Source of the DNA: Balneolaceae bacterium
GTDB lineage: Bacteria; Bacteroidota; Rhodothermia; Balneolales; Balneolaceae
Assembly: GCA_018401935.1 (NCBI GenBank)
Contig: JAGYJQ010000015.1
Span: 1-64,000, forward strand
Direction of reading: 5' to 3'
Length of the DNA stretch: 64,000 nucleotides
This document shows, in pieces, positions 18,486 through 27,324 of this stretch. The notes beneath the pieces were generated by a model. It ran no database searches. It saw nothing but the letters and a program-made list of their open reading frames with translations, and was not told where the DNA came from. The translations under genes were made by a program, and so were the position numbers. Position 1 is the stretch's first letter; every line of letters starts with the position of its first letter.

Positions 18486-20459
18486 ATGATAAAAGCGCAA
18501 TTAAAAAAATCGAGATTCTTTGCTAAAGTAGCGACAAGACCGCATATAAAACGCCACATTATAGCTTCTTATGCTGTATTTTTTCTAATCAATATGTGGC
18601 TTGGAATAGGGGGAATTAGGTTTAATCAATATTATGGCAGTGTGTTGGCCGGTGATTTTGATACTCAAGATCAACAACAAAAGGAAACTTCAGCAGAGAT
18701 ACTTGAGCGTTACGAACGCTTGAAAATAGAATATAGACAAGAGTTCAATGACGATAATTTTTTAGAGAAAGTAGATAGTTTAATGGGTAGGCTGCAGCAA
18801 ATAGAAGACTATGATACCTACCTAATCATTGGTATGGAAAGGTGGCCAGTCTTAAATCATATGGGGTTTTACACTAGGGTTCAAGAAGAGATCGAATACA
18901 TTCTAAGCCAATCCCCCCTACAAGTTTCAGTTGAGACAAAAGAAACAGTGAGTTTATTTCTAATGCAGGCGTATGTGAACTCGAGAACAATTACCAAAGC
19001 ACAAAGCTTAGGGGTTGAAATTTTGGAAGCGACTGAACGTATTGAAACAGCTATAAAGGCTAAAAACTATTTGAGTAGTGTATATGCTTATGCTGGAAAA
19101 TACCAAGAATCAATAGAGCTGCTTACCGAGAATCTGGAGTATTTTGTCAATATAAATGATACTGCCTCACAAATAGTTGTGTTAAACAATGTGGCGCAGA
19201 TGAATCAAGATTTAAATCAATATTCACAAACAGAATATTTTTATAAAAGGGCAGAAAACTTAGCCATTGAATCGGGTGATTTAAACAATCAATCGCTGGT
19301 ATATTCTAACATGGGAGTATTATATAAAACCATAGAGAATTACGAGCAAGCAAGACGGTATTATGAAAAAGGATTAGAGATTTCAATACAACTCAATGAC
19401 TTATCTTCAACAGCCCAAAACATGTTTAATATTGGTAATATTTATTATGAGGAGGGAAATTATAGAGAGGCGCTTGCCAATTATAATAGGTCTCTTGCGA
19501 TAGTAGAAGAATTAAACTATGACTACCCGAAGGCGCTTATTTATATGATGAAAGGCACTGTTTCCATGGATTTAGGCTTTTATGATGAAGCGGATCAGTA
19601 TTTAATGCAGGCAAAGAGCATAAATAGTTTAAATAACGATGTTGAATCAAGTTTGTTTCTATATGACAAACTTACGACCCTTAAACATCTAACGGGTGAT
19701 TATGAGGCGGCATTTGAATATCAAAGTAATAAAATAGACTTGCTAGAAAATAAATATGAAGCGGCTTCTCTAGATAGTTTAAATCAAGCCATCACCAATT
19801 TTCAGTTAAATGCGGAGCTACTTCGATTAGAGAATACTACGATTGAGTACGAAAAATTGATACAACAACGAGTGTTTGGATTGGTGCTTATTCTACTTTT
19901 GGGCGTTGGATTATCAATCACTTTGGTTTTAAACAACAGAAAAAACGTATTAATAGAAAAACTATTCAAAAACTATAAAACTGAATCACAGGCCGAATCA
20001 ACCCGTAAAACGTTATTACAAAAGGACTCAACAGATCCAACAAATAATTCATCTGCCAACGTAATAGAGAAATTATTTTTTAACAGTATACCAGAAGGAA
20101 ATAAAGCTACTGATCATAAGGACTTATTTGATCAGATATGCAAGGCTGTATTGGAAGAGGAGTTATTTCGGGATGTAGAACTGACCTTGGCAAAATTAGC
20201 TAAAACGGTTAACAGCAATACCACCTATGTAAGCGAGGCTATTAACTCTAATCTTGGTATGCGATTCAATAGTTTTTTAAACCGTATTCGTATTCATGAA
20301 GCCCAAAAAATCATGCTTGAGCAAGACGTACAAATAGACCAGGTTTTGTTGATGAGCGGGTATAGAAATCGCAGCACCTTTTATCGAGCCTTCCAGACCG
20401 AAACGGGCTTAACACCAAGAGAATTTATTTCAAGTAAACAAAAAGCAAGGTATTCGTAA
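18486..20459 (+). CDS. membrane TPR-AraC hybrid transcriptional regulator (second of a pair)
   Basis: 657 residues with the same layout as its upstream neighbour: N-terminal hydrophobic anchor (about 25-44), TPRs (about 190-410, e.g. NYEQARRYYEKGLEIS and NYREALANYNRSLAIVEE), transmembrane helix (about 463-484), a Ser/Thr/Asn-rich linker and an AraC-type HTH (about 563-650, SGYRNRSTFYRAFQTETGLTPREF). The HTH domains of the pair are clearly related and the sensor parts are diverged. The VOC gene starts 19 bases after the stop, so the two are likely cotranscribed. This is weak context for a regulatory link. Confidence 0.82.
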   Translation: MIKAQLKKSRFFAKVATRPHIKRHIIASYAVFFLINMWLGIGGIRFNQYYGSVLAGDFDTQDQQQKETSAEILERYERLKIEYRQEFNDDNFLEKVDSLMGRLQQIEDYDTYLIIGMERWPVLNHMGFYTRVQEEIEYILSQSPLQVSVETKETVSLFLMQAYVNSRTITKAQSLGVEILEATERIETAIKAKNYLSSVYAYAGKYQESIELLTENLEYFVNINDTASQIVVLNNVAQMNQDLNQYSQTEYFYKRAENLAIESGDLNNQSLVYSNMGVLYKTIENYEQARRYYEKGLEISIQLNDLSSTAQNMFNIGNIYYEEGNYREALANYNRSLAIVEELNYDYPKALIYMMKGTVSMDLGFYDEADQYLMQAKSINSLNNDVESSLFLYDKLTTLKHLTGDYEAAFEYQSNKIDLLENKYEAASLDSLNQAITNFQLNAELLRLENTTIEYEKLIQQRVFGLVLILLLGVGLSITLVLNNRKNVLIEKLFKNYKTESQAESTRKTLLQKDSTDPTNNSSANVIEKLFFNSIPEGNKATDHKDLFDQICKAVLEEELFRDVELTLAKLAKTVNSNTTYVSEAINSNLGMRFNSFLNRIRIHEAQKIMLEQDVQIDQVLLMSGYRNRSTFYRAFQTETGLTPREFISSKQKARYS

Positions 20460-20478
20460 TTTATATTCAAAAACTGTT

Positions 20479-21567
20479 ATGAATCGCACCAAAGTTATAT
20501 CTGGTATACAACAAATTGGCATTGGAAATACTGATGTACTACAAACAACTGAGTGGTATCGACGCCATTTTGGTATGGATATAATGGTCTTCGATGATGA
20601 GGCGACCGCCGATCTCATGCTCCCTTACACGGGCGGGAAGCCACATGATCGCCGCGCTATTCTTAGCCTAAGTATGCGCGGGGGGGGCGGGTTTGAAATA
20701 TGGCAATACACCTCTCGAATACCAACAGCGATGGAAGGTGAAGTTTACTTGGGCGATCTTGGTATTAATGCGGCAAAAATTAAAAGCGTAGACGTTCAAA
20801 AGACCTATGAAGAGTTCACTATGAGGGGACTTAATGTGGTTACCTCTGTGTGCAGAAATCCGAAAGGAGAACCGCACTTTTTCGTTAAAGACCTTCATGA
20901 TAATCTTTTTCAGGTCATTCAAGGGCAATCTTTTTTCCGAAAAAAAGAACGAATGCTTACCGGGGGTGTAGCAGGTGTTCTAATTGGCTCGAGCGATATT
21001 GATCGATCCCTAACCCTCTATCACGATATTCTGGGTTATGATACGGTGATCTATGACGAAGAAGGGATATGCGATGATTTTGAAGGGCTTAATGGGGCAA
21101 ATGTTCCCTATCGCCGCTGCTTAGTTCGACATTCACAGCCCAGAAAAGGGGGGTTCAGTGCGCTATTTGGGCCAACTGAAATTGAGCTGGTTCAACGCAT
21201 AGATACCGAGGCTAAACTAAGCCCCCCGAAAAAATTGTTCCATAACCGATACTGGGGAGATCCAGGATTTATTCACCTTTGTTTCGATGTACAAGGAATG
21301 GACGCGCTTAAAGAGGAATGTGAATCTAAAGGATATCCCTTTACTGTCGATAGTGCGAGTAGTTTTGACATGGGGGAAGCAGCGGGGCGATTTACCTACA
21401 TTGAAGACCCAGATGGGACGTTAATCGAATTTGTTGAAACTCATAAGGTCCCAATTGCAAAAAAGTTTGGACTGTTTGTGGACATGACCAAGAGAGATCC
21501 CGAAAAATCGCTACCAAAATGGATGCTTCAGGCCCTATCACTATCCCGTATGAAGCCTTTATCCTAA
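20479..21567 (+). CDS. VOC superfamily protein with two glyoxalase-like domains
   Basis: 362 residues with two vicinal-oxygen-chelate modules (about 8-150 and 158-320). Each begins with a GIQQIGIGNTD or GVLIGSSDIDRSL-type strand and ends with a metal-proximal acid in a PDGTLIEFVE-like block. The duplicated design resembles the 4-hydroxyphenylpyruvate dioxygenase/extradiol group, but no substrate can be assigned. The C-terminal 40 residues (MTKRDPEKSLPKWMLQAL) lie outside the fold. It is 19 bases downstream of the TPR-AraC pair and convergent with the DUF1643 gene. Confidence 0.75.
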   Translation: MNRTKVISGIQQIGIGNTDVLQTTEWYRRHFGMDIMVFDDEATADLMLPYTGGKPHDRRAILSLSMRGGGGFEIWQYTSRIPTAMEGEVYLGDLGINAAKIKSVDVQKTYEEFTMRGLNVVTSVCRNPKGEPHFFVKDLHDNLFQVIQGQSFFRKKERMLTGGVAGVLIGSSDIDRSLTLYHDILGYDTVIYDEEGICDDFEGLNGANVPYRRCLVRHSQPRKGGFSALFGPTEIELVQRIDTEAKLSPPKKLFHNRYWGDPGFIHLCFDVQGMDALKEECESKGYPFTVDSASSFDMGEAAGRFTYIEDPDGTLIEFVETHKVPIAKKFGLFVDMTKRDPEKSLPKWMLQALSLSRMKPLS

Positions 21568-21625
21568 CAGCGGCTACAACAAACATTGCCCCCAAGGTCT
21601 ACTTGCTTTGAATCTACAAGCATAC

Positions 21626-22186
21626 TTAACGGTTCAAGGCTTTATGTAGGTAGTGGCTTACATCAAAATCCTCTAGTGGCGCATCCTTGCGAAGATATAA
21701 TGGATGATGGGGATGGCCATTTTTTGAACGAGCCCCTCTAGTATAAAAATGAGGGTTCAAATCCTTAATCGCATCGTGAATATCCGATAAACATCTAAGT
21801 AAATAAGGACGTTTCTTTATCAAAGCCCCCCAGGCGCACCATACATGAACCTGTGACTGCTGACTGAATTCGTGCAAATAATGCCGAATCCAGTGTACAT
21901 TTTCTCGATGAAGTACAGCCTGAAATCGTTTATGCATTTTATCAGGGTTGGTAGCTCTTTGAGGATACAGGTTCAACATCAACCAGCCATCATACCCGTG
22001 TTCCTCAGCAAACCTAGCAACCGAGGCTACAGTAGGGTCAAGGCGCTCTGGAGTAGCGGTGCTTGGATTTACCCCAAAACAAACAAAAGGGCGAGTTCCT
22101 TTCCTGCCCAAAGTAAATCGAGTTTTTGGTTCAGAATGATCATATATCCAAGCCCTCTCTCTCATGTCCTGTACCAATTGTATCAA
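21626..22186 (-). CDS. DUF1643 domain-containing protein
   Basis: 186 residues of the uncharacterised DUF1643 family, recognised by FVCFGVNPSTATPERLDPT (about 33-51) and GWLMLNLYPQRATNP (about 68-82), plus the later HVWCAWG block. Function is unknown. The frame opens with TTG at 22186, which overlaps the TGA stop of the TlpA-like gene (TTGA) and has AGGAGG seven bases upstream. A later ATG (22165, residue 8) is possible, but its Shine-Dalgarno would be too far away. The overlap implies translational coupling. Confidence 0.75.
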   Translation of the reverse strand: MIQLVQDMRERAWIYDHSEPKTRFTLGRKGTRPFVCFGVNPSTATPERLDPTVASVARFAEEHGYDGWLMLNLYPQRATNPDKMHKRFQAVLHRENVHWIRHYLHEFSQQSQVHVWCAWGALIKKRPYLLRCLSDIHDAIKDLNPHFYTRGARSKNGHPHHPLYLRKDAPLEDFDVSHYLHKALNR

Positions 22187-22875
22187 TGTGCCCCCTCCTC
22201 GTCCAACAGGCGTTCTGCATCCAAGGAATAGTCGGCAGAATTCCGCAAAAAATCTTTAAAGCGCTGTGTATTATATTGCGCCATTCCTCTTTTCTTCATG
22301 ACAATGTAGCCATCGCTATTAATCACATAGGTCGTTGGCACCACGGAGGTATCATAAATGGGAGGTTTTCGGGAGCGCGGAAAGTAAACCGGCATGCTGT
22401 ATCCTTTACGCTCAATAAAAGCCAGCGCCTTCTTAGGATCTTCGTCCAGTGAAACCATCATGAAAACGACCTGTTCTTGGGTTTCCGCGGTTCGAGTCAT
22501 ATCCTCATAAAGAGCCTGAATATTGGGCATTTCGGCGATGCAAGGTGGACACCAAGTAGCCCAGTAGTTCATGAATATAGTTTTACCTTTAAAATCGGCC
22601 AATGACACAGGCGCGCCAAGCTCATCACTTAGAAAGAAGTTGTAATCGGCCGGTTCAAAATTAGCGGCTAAATCGTCATTATTTTGGATATCAGTCTCGG
22701 TTATTTTGGGTTGAATGATATGCGTACTTAGGAGTATGCGTTGTGCAAATCCAATCACCTCGGTATGCCACCCTCCGATATACAAAATAAGCCCAATAGC
22801 AATAATGATTCCCCATTCCGTCAATTCCCGGCGCCATGTTCGTTTGGTGGTGGTGTTTTTATCCTTCATACGCAT
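22183..22875 (-). CDS. membrane-anchored TlpA/ResA-like thiol-disulfide oxidoreductase
   Basis: 230 residues. An N-terminal anchor (about 20-40) precedes a thioredoxin fold on the outer face. The active site is WCPPC (Cys109, Cys112) and a cis-Pro loop VVPTTYVI lies near 175. TlpA/ResA proteins reduce disulfides in the periplasm, for example of cytochrome c apoproteins, but no cytochrome genes are nearby, so the client is unknown. The start could be Met1 or Met3. It lies upstream of, and overlaps, DUF1643. Confidence 0.88.
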   Translation of the reverse strand: MRMKDKNTTTKRTWRRELTEWGIIIAIGLILYIGGWHTEVIGFAQRILLSTHIIQPKITETDIQNNDDLAANFEPADYNFFLSDELGAPVSLADFKGKTIFMNYWATWCPPCIAEMPNIQALYEDMTRTAETQEQVVFMMVSLDEDPKKALAFIERKGYSMPVYFPRSRKPPIYDTSVVPTTYVINSDGYIVMKKRGMAQYNTQRFKDFLRNSADYSLDAERLLDEEGAH

Positions 22876-22951
22876 GTATTAAGTATAGATTTAACTGGTT
22901 GATGTGTGCCCGTTGGCCGTCGCAACGAATCTCAGTCGAAGCACTATATCC

Positions 22952-23623
22952 CTAGATAATTGTTCTAATTTCATCTAAGGACTTTTTTTGTATGTCCGGC
23001 ACTTTTACCCCTTCCTTTGGAAACCCACAAACCAATAACAAAAACGCCTTTTCATTGGAAGGTCTATTAAGCACTTCATTCAAAAACCCCATTGGGCTAG
23101 GCGTATGTGTTAGGGTGGCGAGTCCCGCATTATGCAAGGCGGTGATAAGAATGCCGGTGGCAATTCCAACCGATTCTTTCACGTAATAGTGCTTTTCTTT
23201 ATCTCCACCATCTTTATGGGCATAACTCGCGCCAAAAACAGCAATGAGTGCAGGCGCTTCCTCTAGAAAAGGCTTCTCCTCGGTAGTTTGAAAGGCTTCT
23301 AGATCTTGTAACCACTCCTGAGTAGCTCGGCCATTATAAAACAAATGTTCTTCTTTCTCAGCCGCAATCCGAAGCTTTTTTTTGACCTCAGGATCGGTAA
23401 CCACTACAAAGTGCCATGGTTGTTTATTAGCCCCGTTAGGAGCGGTTCCAGCACTTTTTATACACGCATCGAGTACTTCCAATGGGACTTTTTCCGACGA
23501 AAAAGCCCGAATGCTACGTCTTTTTTTTACAAGTTCATAAAAATCATTAGACCGTGCTCGCATCTCATCAGGGCTATATTTGGAGTATTCATCCCAAGCA
23601 CGGAAAGGAGCAGAATCGGGCAT
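22952..23623 (-). CDS. nitroreductase-fold flavoprotein, iodotyrosine-deiodinase-like
   Basis: 223-residue FMN protein. The FMN-phosphate contact is KRRSIRAFS (34-42), followed by AGTAPNGANKQPW (58-70), GLATLTHTP and NRPSNEKAFLLLVCGFP. The order and spacing match vertebrate iodotyrosine deiodinase rather than generic nitroreductases. The substrate-clamping triad of that family is present at Glu92, Tyr96 and Lys117, with the same spacing (4 and 21). Bacterial members are known to dehalogenate halotyrosines reductively. Activity on halotyrosine here is inferred. It is cytosolic (no signal), in a leftward run after the membrane peptidase. Confidence 0.8.
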   Translation of the reverse strand: MPDSAPFRAWDEYSKYSPDEMRARSNDFYELVKKRRSIRAFSSEKVPLEVLDACIKSAGTAPNGANKQPWHFVVVTDPEVKKKLRIAAEKEEHLFYNGRATQEWLQDLEAFQTTEEKPFLEEAPALIAVFGASYAHKDGGDKEKHYYVKESVGIATGILITALHNAGLATLTHTPSPMGFLNEVLNRPSNEKAFLLLVCGFPKEGVKVPDIQKKSLDEIRTII

Positions 23624-23697
23624 AAGGTAGGAGTTTAGGTTGATTAAGGGTCAAATCAGCACATCTGGTTTATGTCACTACTATAAATATACCACCA

Positions 23698-26082
23698 TTA
23701 ATCTACAGGAACTTTGGATAAAACAACAGGAAACCGACTTGTTTGAACAAAATCCCACCATTTTTTGGTCGACTCGTATCGTTGGCGATAACGTTCCCTC
23801 CCAATGCCGCTTTGTAGGGCGGGGTGGCCTGCCATGCCCTCTAGCAAAGTTGTAACAGAAGCCGAATCCAGTCGGCCAATATTTCGGTCCAGAATCACTA
23901 AGTGGTTGGAGAAATCCCATGCCAATTCGGTTGTATGAGAAGAGTCCTCTATAGCAAGCCTCTCGAGGTCATACGATCGGTCACCTATAATTTTTTCATG
24001 TAGCCAAAGTGAAAGCAAGCCCGATAGACGATTTGATCTTTGTTGAGAGGATTCAATCTGATGTTCTTCTATGCCTGCGAGGGTGGAAAAAGTTGCAAAG
24101 CGTGTAAATTCTTCATTCCAATAACGGAACACCGTTGACTCTCGCAAGCTTGAGTCATATCCGTTAAATTGGGAGGAATCTGGTAGATAGTCACCGTGCT
24201 CAATGGCAACATAATCCAGCCAAAGCAAACTATCCTTAAGGCTCATGGCTCGCTGAATAGGCCGGTGCCTACTTGTCGAATCAAGTTTGCTATCTAGTTC
24301 TTTTGCCCGCTCCCATTCCCTGTTCATCACGAATGCATCTCGTATGAGGCGTGTTGCAGACTCTGAGGTATCACGTAAACTGATATTCTGAATCACCATT
24401 GTAGGCTTATTTAGCCTTAGAGCATGTGAGAACCAACGAACTCTAGCAGATTCAGAAGTACTTAGTGAGTTAAATGCTGTGTTCAGTATTTCATTCGCTT
24501 GTTCAACTCTATCTGTTTCCCAATAGTACGTCCATTGATCAAGTAAAGCATAATCCGAAGCAGGATTACGAGGACAAGCTAACTGCCAAATAGAGGCTTG
24601 TCCAAAGAGGGCATTCGAGCGGCGTCTGTCAGTTTCATTGGTTTGTTCCTTTAATATACTTAAGTATTGATGCCATTCTTTTACGAGTTGTTCAAGAGGG
24701 GGATAGTTTTTGGATAGTTTAGAGCTACGATAGGATTCCTTTAGGTAGGCTACGGGATATTCTTGAAGCAAGAATCCCACAAACGCCCCCGCTACTGTGT
24801 AGCTTAATCCGGACGATTCCGAATAAAACCCCCATGGGCTGAATAATTTCCGAATGGTTTCGATAGGAGGAAATTCGGGTTGAGCCGCCACAAGCTCATT
24901 CAGTGTGCTATGCTGACTTGCCCCCTGCGTTATAGCTTCAGCCAAGCCTTCTATGAGCGCGATGTTCCAAGATCCATTAAACAATAGATTTCCAAAATCT
25001 TTGGCAACCACATGAACCAATTCATGTTCCAAAACACCAGCTAGATGATTATGCGCAATATGCAATTGATCTTTGGTTAACCAAATAGGTACATAACTTG
25101 TTTCTTTTGCGCCAACCAGCTCCTTCTTTTGCCACTCATTGGCATAAATATAACTCTCTATTTTAACGCCTTCAGGCCACTCTAAATCAAGCGTATCGAG
25201 TAGGTTTTGCAAATAAAATTCATGCCTAAAAGCCCAGCGTTCAACCTCTGCTACAGGAATAGTATCGTCTGCATACAAGCTAAAATGAGGCGTTTGAACA
25301 TGAGTAGTAAGAGATTTTTTAAGCGAAGAATGGGTGGTAATACCGCCCCAATACCCGGCGGTACTAGAGCCAACGACTAAGGCAATTACAACACTTATCA
25401 TACCCAGTCGCCTGCTTACATTGCGCCCACCTTTTACTTCTTTGATGCTAAGTAAAAGGAATAAAGCCCCCCAGAGAAGGGTGATCAAACGAAAGGGGAT
25501 GTAAGCTGTTGGAAAAGGAGCTAGTATATCATAAAGGGGTCCTGGCCAGTATCCCCAAAGATGGTTAAAAAAATACAGTTGTGGGGAGTTGAAAAAAAGA
25601 ATCAACCAACTGCCAAGCCCAATCCCAAACATCCACAAAAGAGCCAGTACGGTTGGAAATGCAAACCTTTTAACAGAGATAAAACGACCGATGGTGCTTC
25701 CTAGAAATAGGCTTAAATAAGGGCCAAACACCCAAAACAAAAGTCCCTCCCAAGAAAAGCACCCTCTCCACAGGTCAAAGGTGACAATCACCCCAGCAAA
25801 AAAACTAAGTAGAACGCCATCCCGAATTAGCCTACGACTATATGAAAGTGCGGGCTTGAACAAAAATCGGCGTTGGATTCGCGCTTCACATAACGCACCC
25901 CACAAGCCTGCAAGAATAGAGGCAACAAAAGCCAAGTCCACATGAAGCGTACCTATGAGCGGAAGCTGGCTAGCACCTATCCCAGCTACAAGAATAGTGA
26001 GGACATGGGGGACCCTAATCATACAAGTGGTTGTGAAGAAATCTGTGTATAACGAACGAAAGTAACGATATGGGATTTTCAT
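23698..26082 (-). CDS. polytopic membrane protein with gluzincin-type metallopeptidase domain
   Basis: 794 residues. The first 250 form about six hydrophobic segments (roughly 25-70, 88-105, 113-135, 143-165, 195-213 and 228-245). An extracytoplasmic domain follows, with zinc motif HELVH (353-357) and a downstream EGLAEA (378-383) giving the third ligand, the arrangement of peptidase-MA-like gluzincins. The C-terminal 400 residues are helical and unassigned. I recognise no closer family. It starts 39 bases after proline dehydrogenase on the same strand. Substrate unknown. Confidence 0.7.
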   Translation of the reverse strand: MKIPYRYFRSLYTDFFTTTCMIRVPHVLTILVAGIGASQLPLIGTLHVDLAFVASILAGLWGALCEARIQRRFLFKPALSYSRRLIRDGVLLSFFAGVIVTFDLWRGCFSWEGLLFWVFGPYLSLFLGSTIGRFISVKRFAFPTVLALLWMFGIGLGSWLILFFNSPQLYFFNHLWGYWPGPLYDILAPFPTAYIPFRLITLLWGALFLLLSIKEVKGGRNVSRRLGMISVVIALVVGSSTAGYWGGITTHSSLKKSLTTHVQTPHFSLYADDTIPVAEVERWAFRHEFYLQNLLDTLDLEWPEGVKIESYIYANEWQKKELVGAKETSYVPIWLTKDQLHIAHNHLAGVLEHELVHVVAKDFGNLLFNGSWNIALIEGLAEAITQGASQHSTLNELVAAQPEFPPIETIRKLFSPWGFYSESSGLSYTVAGAFVGFLLQEYPVAYLKESYRSSKLSKNYPPLEQLVKEWHQYLSILKEQTNETDRRRSNALFGQASIWQLACPRNPASDYALLDQWTYYWETDRVEQANEILNTAFNSLSTSESARVRWFSHALRLNKPTMVIQNISLRDTSESATRLIRDAFVMNREWERAKELDSKLDSTSRHRPIQRAMSLKDSLLWLDYVAIEHGDYLPDSSQFNGYDSSLRESTVFRYWNEEFTRFATFSTLAGIEEHQIESSQQRSNRLSGLLSLWLHEKIIGDRSYDLERLAIEDSSHTTELAWDFSNHLVILDRNIGRLDSASVTTLLEGMAGHPALQSGIGRERYRQRYESTKKWWDFVQTSRFPVVLSKVPVD

Positions 26083-26121
26083 GATCCCATCCCTAATAAA
26101 ACAGTCTTGTCTGTTCTATTG

Positions 26122-26976
26122 TTAACGCTTGAACAAAGTACTAATAACAAACCAAATATTTTCTTTTCTCTCGGCTAATCTTCTGCTAAAATAAGGAAAC
26201 CAATCCGTACCAAAGGGGACATATACCCGAGTAGGATAACCAAGCCGGTTGAGATCACTTAATCCTTGTTCTCGCAAGCCGTACAGCATTTGAAATTCAA
26301 CCTTTGAAGAAGGGATATCATGGTCTGCTAAATAAGACCGTATCGCACGAATAAGCTGGTCATCGTGGGTGCCAAATCGTGGAAAAGAAGTGTTATTAAT
26401 CAGCACTTCTGCATAGGCATTAAAGGCCTCTCGAATATCGGACATTTGCTGATAGGCTCTTGATCTAGACTCTTTATACGCTCCTTTTACTAGCCGAACG
26501 TCTGCCCCCAAACCAGCTAATTCAGCAATATCCTCCTTACTTCTATGCAGCATCGCTTGAATTACGGTACCTATATGATGAGCGCCGTATTCGGCATGAG
26601 CTCGTTTGAACAAATCCAAGGTAAGTTCGGTATACGCACTGCCTTCCATGTCAATTCGAACAAATTGATTTTGTGACCGCGCATGTTCCATTAGAGTAAA
26701 CAGATTATCTGCACAATACTCCACATCAATATCTAATCCAAGCATGGTTAACTTGATAGAGATTCCACTCAATAATTTGTGTTGCTCAATCCCTTTGAGT
26801 ACGTCAATATAGGCCTCTACATTGTGGTTAGCCTGTGAACGAGAGGTTACATTTTCTCCAAGTAAATCAAGGGTAAGCTGATGATGGGCTTGATTAAGTT
26901 GTTTAGCAGCGGGTACGCTTGATGAAAATTCTTCGCCAGCAACAAATCGCTTAGCGAAAACAAACGGTAATTTCAT
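26122..26976 (-). CDS. proline dehydrogenase (monofunctional)
   Basis: FAD enzyme oxidising proline to pyrroline-5-carboxylate, normally passing electrons to the membrane quinone pool. The 284 residues form the compact PRODH barrel. Family blocks are ISIKLTMLGLD, VRIDMEGSAYTE (about 106-117), VRLVKGAYKE, FGTHDDQLI, EFQMLYGLREQG, and RVYVPFGTDWFPYFSRRLAER near the C-terminus. The P5C dehydrogenase partner is not in the window. It is the first gene of a leftward run, with a TACCTTTG element about 100 bases upstream. Confidence 0.95.
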   Translation of the reverse strand: MKLPFVFAKRFVAGEEFSSSVPAAKQLNQAHHQLTLDLLGENVTSRSQANHNVEAYIDVLKGIEQHKLLSGISIKLTMLGLDIDVEYCADNLFTLMEHARSQNQFVRIDMEGSAYTELTLDLFKRAHAEYGAHHIGTVIQAMLHRSKEDIAELAGLGADVRLVKGAYKESRSRAYQQMSDIREAFNAYAEVLINNTSFPRFGTHDDQLIRAIRSYLADHDIPSSKVEFQMLYGLREQGLSDLNRLGYPTRVYVPFGTDWFPYFSRRLAERKENIWFVISTLFKR

Positions 26977-27324
26977 AGGGATAAGTAAGGCTTTTTAACG
27001 TCCAATTAATTGTTAACGATGAGGAGTGAGGGAAAACTAACCAATTGATCCTAAGCACAAACAGAGATAGGATGAGCAAAGGTACGAGTTTAGTTCAAAT
27101 TATCCACCTAACTGTAACCTTTTTGTATTCATTCCGTATGGAACGGTGAGTGTACTTGGGCATCATTATCGATTATCGCGATGTTGCCTGCGCTAACCCA
27201 TGTTGATGAGCCGAAGTTTCAGTAAACGCTCACAAACACAAGTACAAATACAAAATTAACACAACAAAAAAGTAAAGAAGTTATCGTCATTAGACTCGAT
27301 AGAAAGCCTTTAAACCATACTATT
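26977..27324. other. 348-base divergent intergenic region
   Basis: It separates leftward proline dehydrogenase from the rightward TSGG-repeat gene. It holds a minus-strand TACCTTTG -7 element (27077-27084), a near-consensus DnaA box TTATCCACC (27100-27108), and an AT-rich stretch before 27325. I see no convincing coding frame, RNA gene or strong hairpin. Confidence 0.6.
27077..27084 (-). promoter_or_regulatory. candidate -7 element (TACCTTTG) for proline dehydrogenase
   Basis: The minus strand reads TACCTTTG, a perfect TAnnTTTG match and the same octamer as before uvrB. It would give a leader of about 95 bases. No good -33 TTTG is found at the usual distance. Confidence 0.4.
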
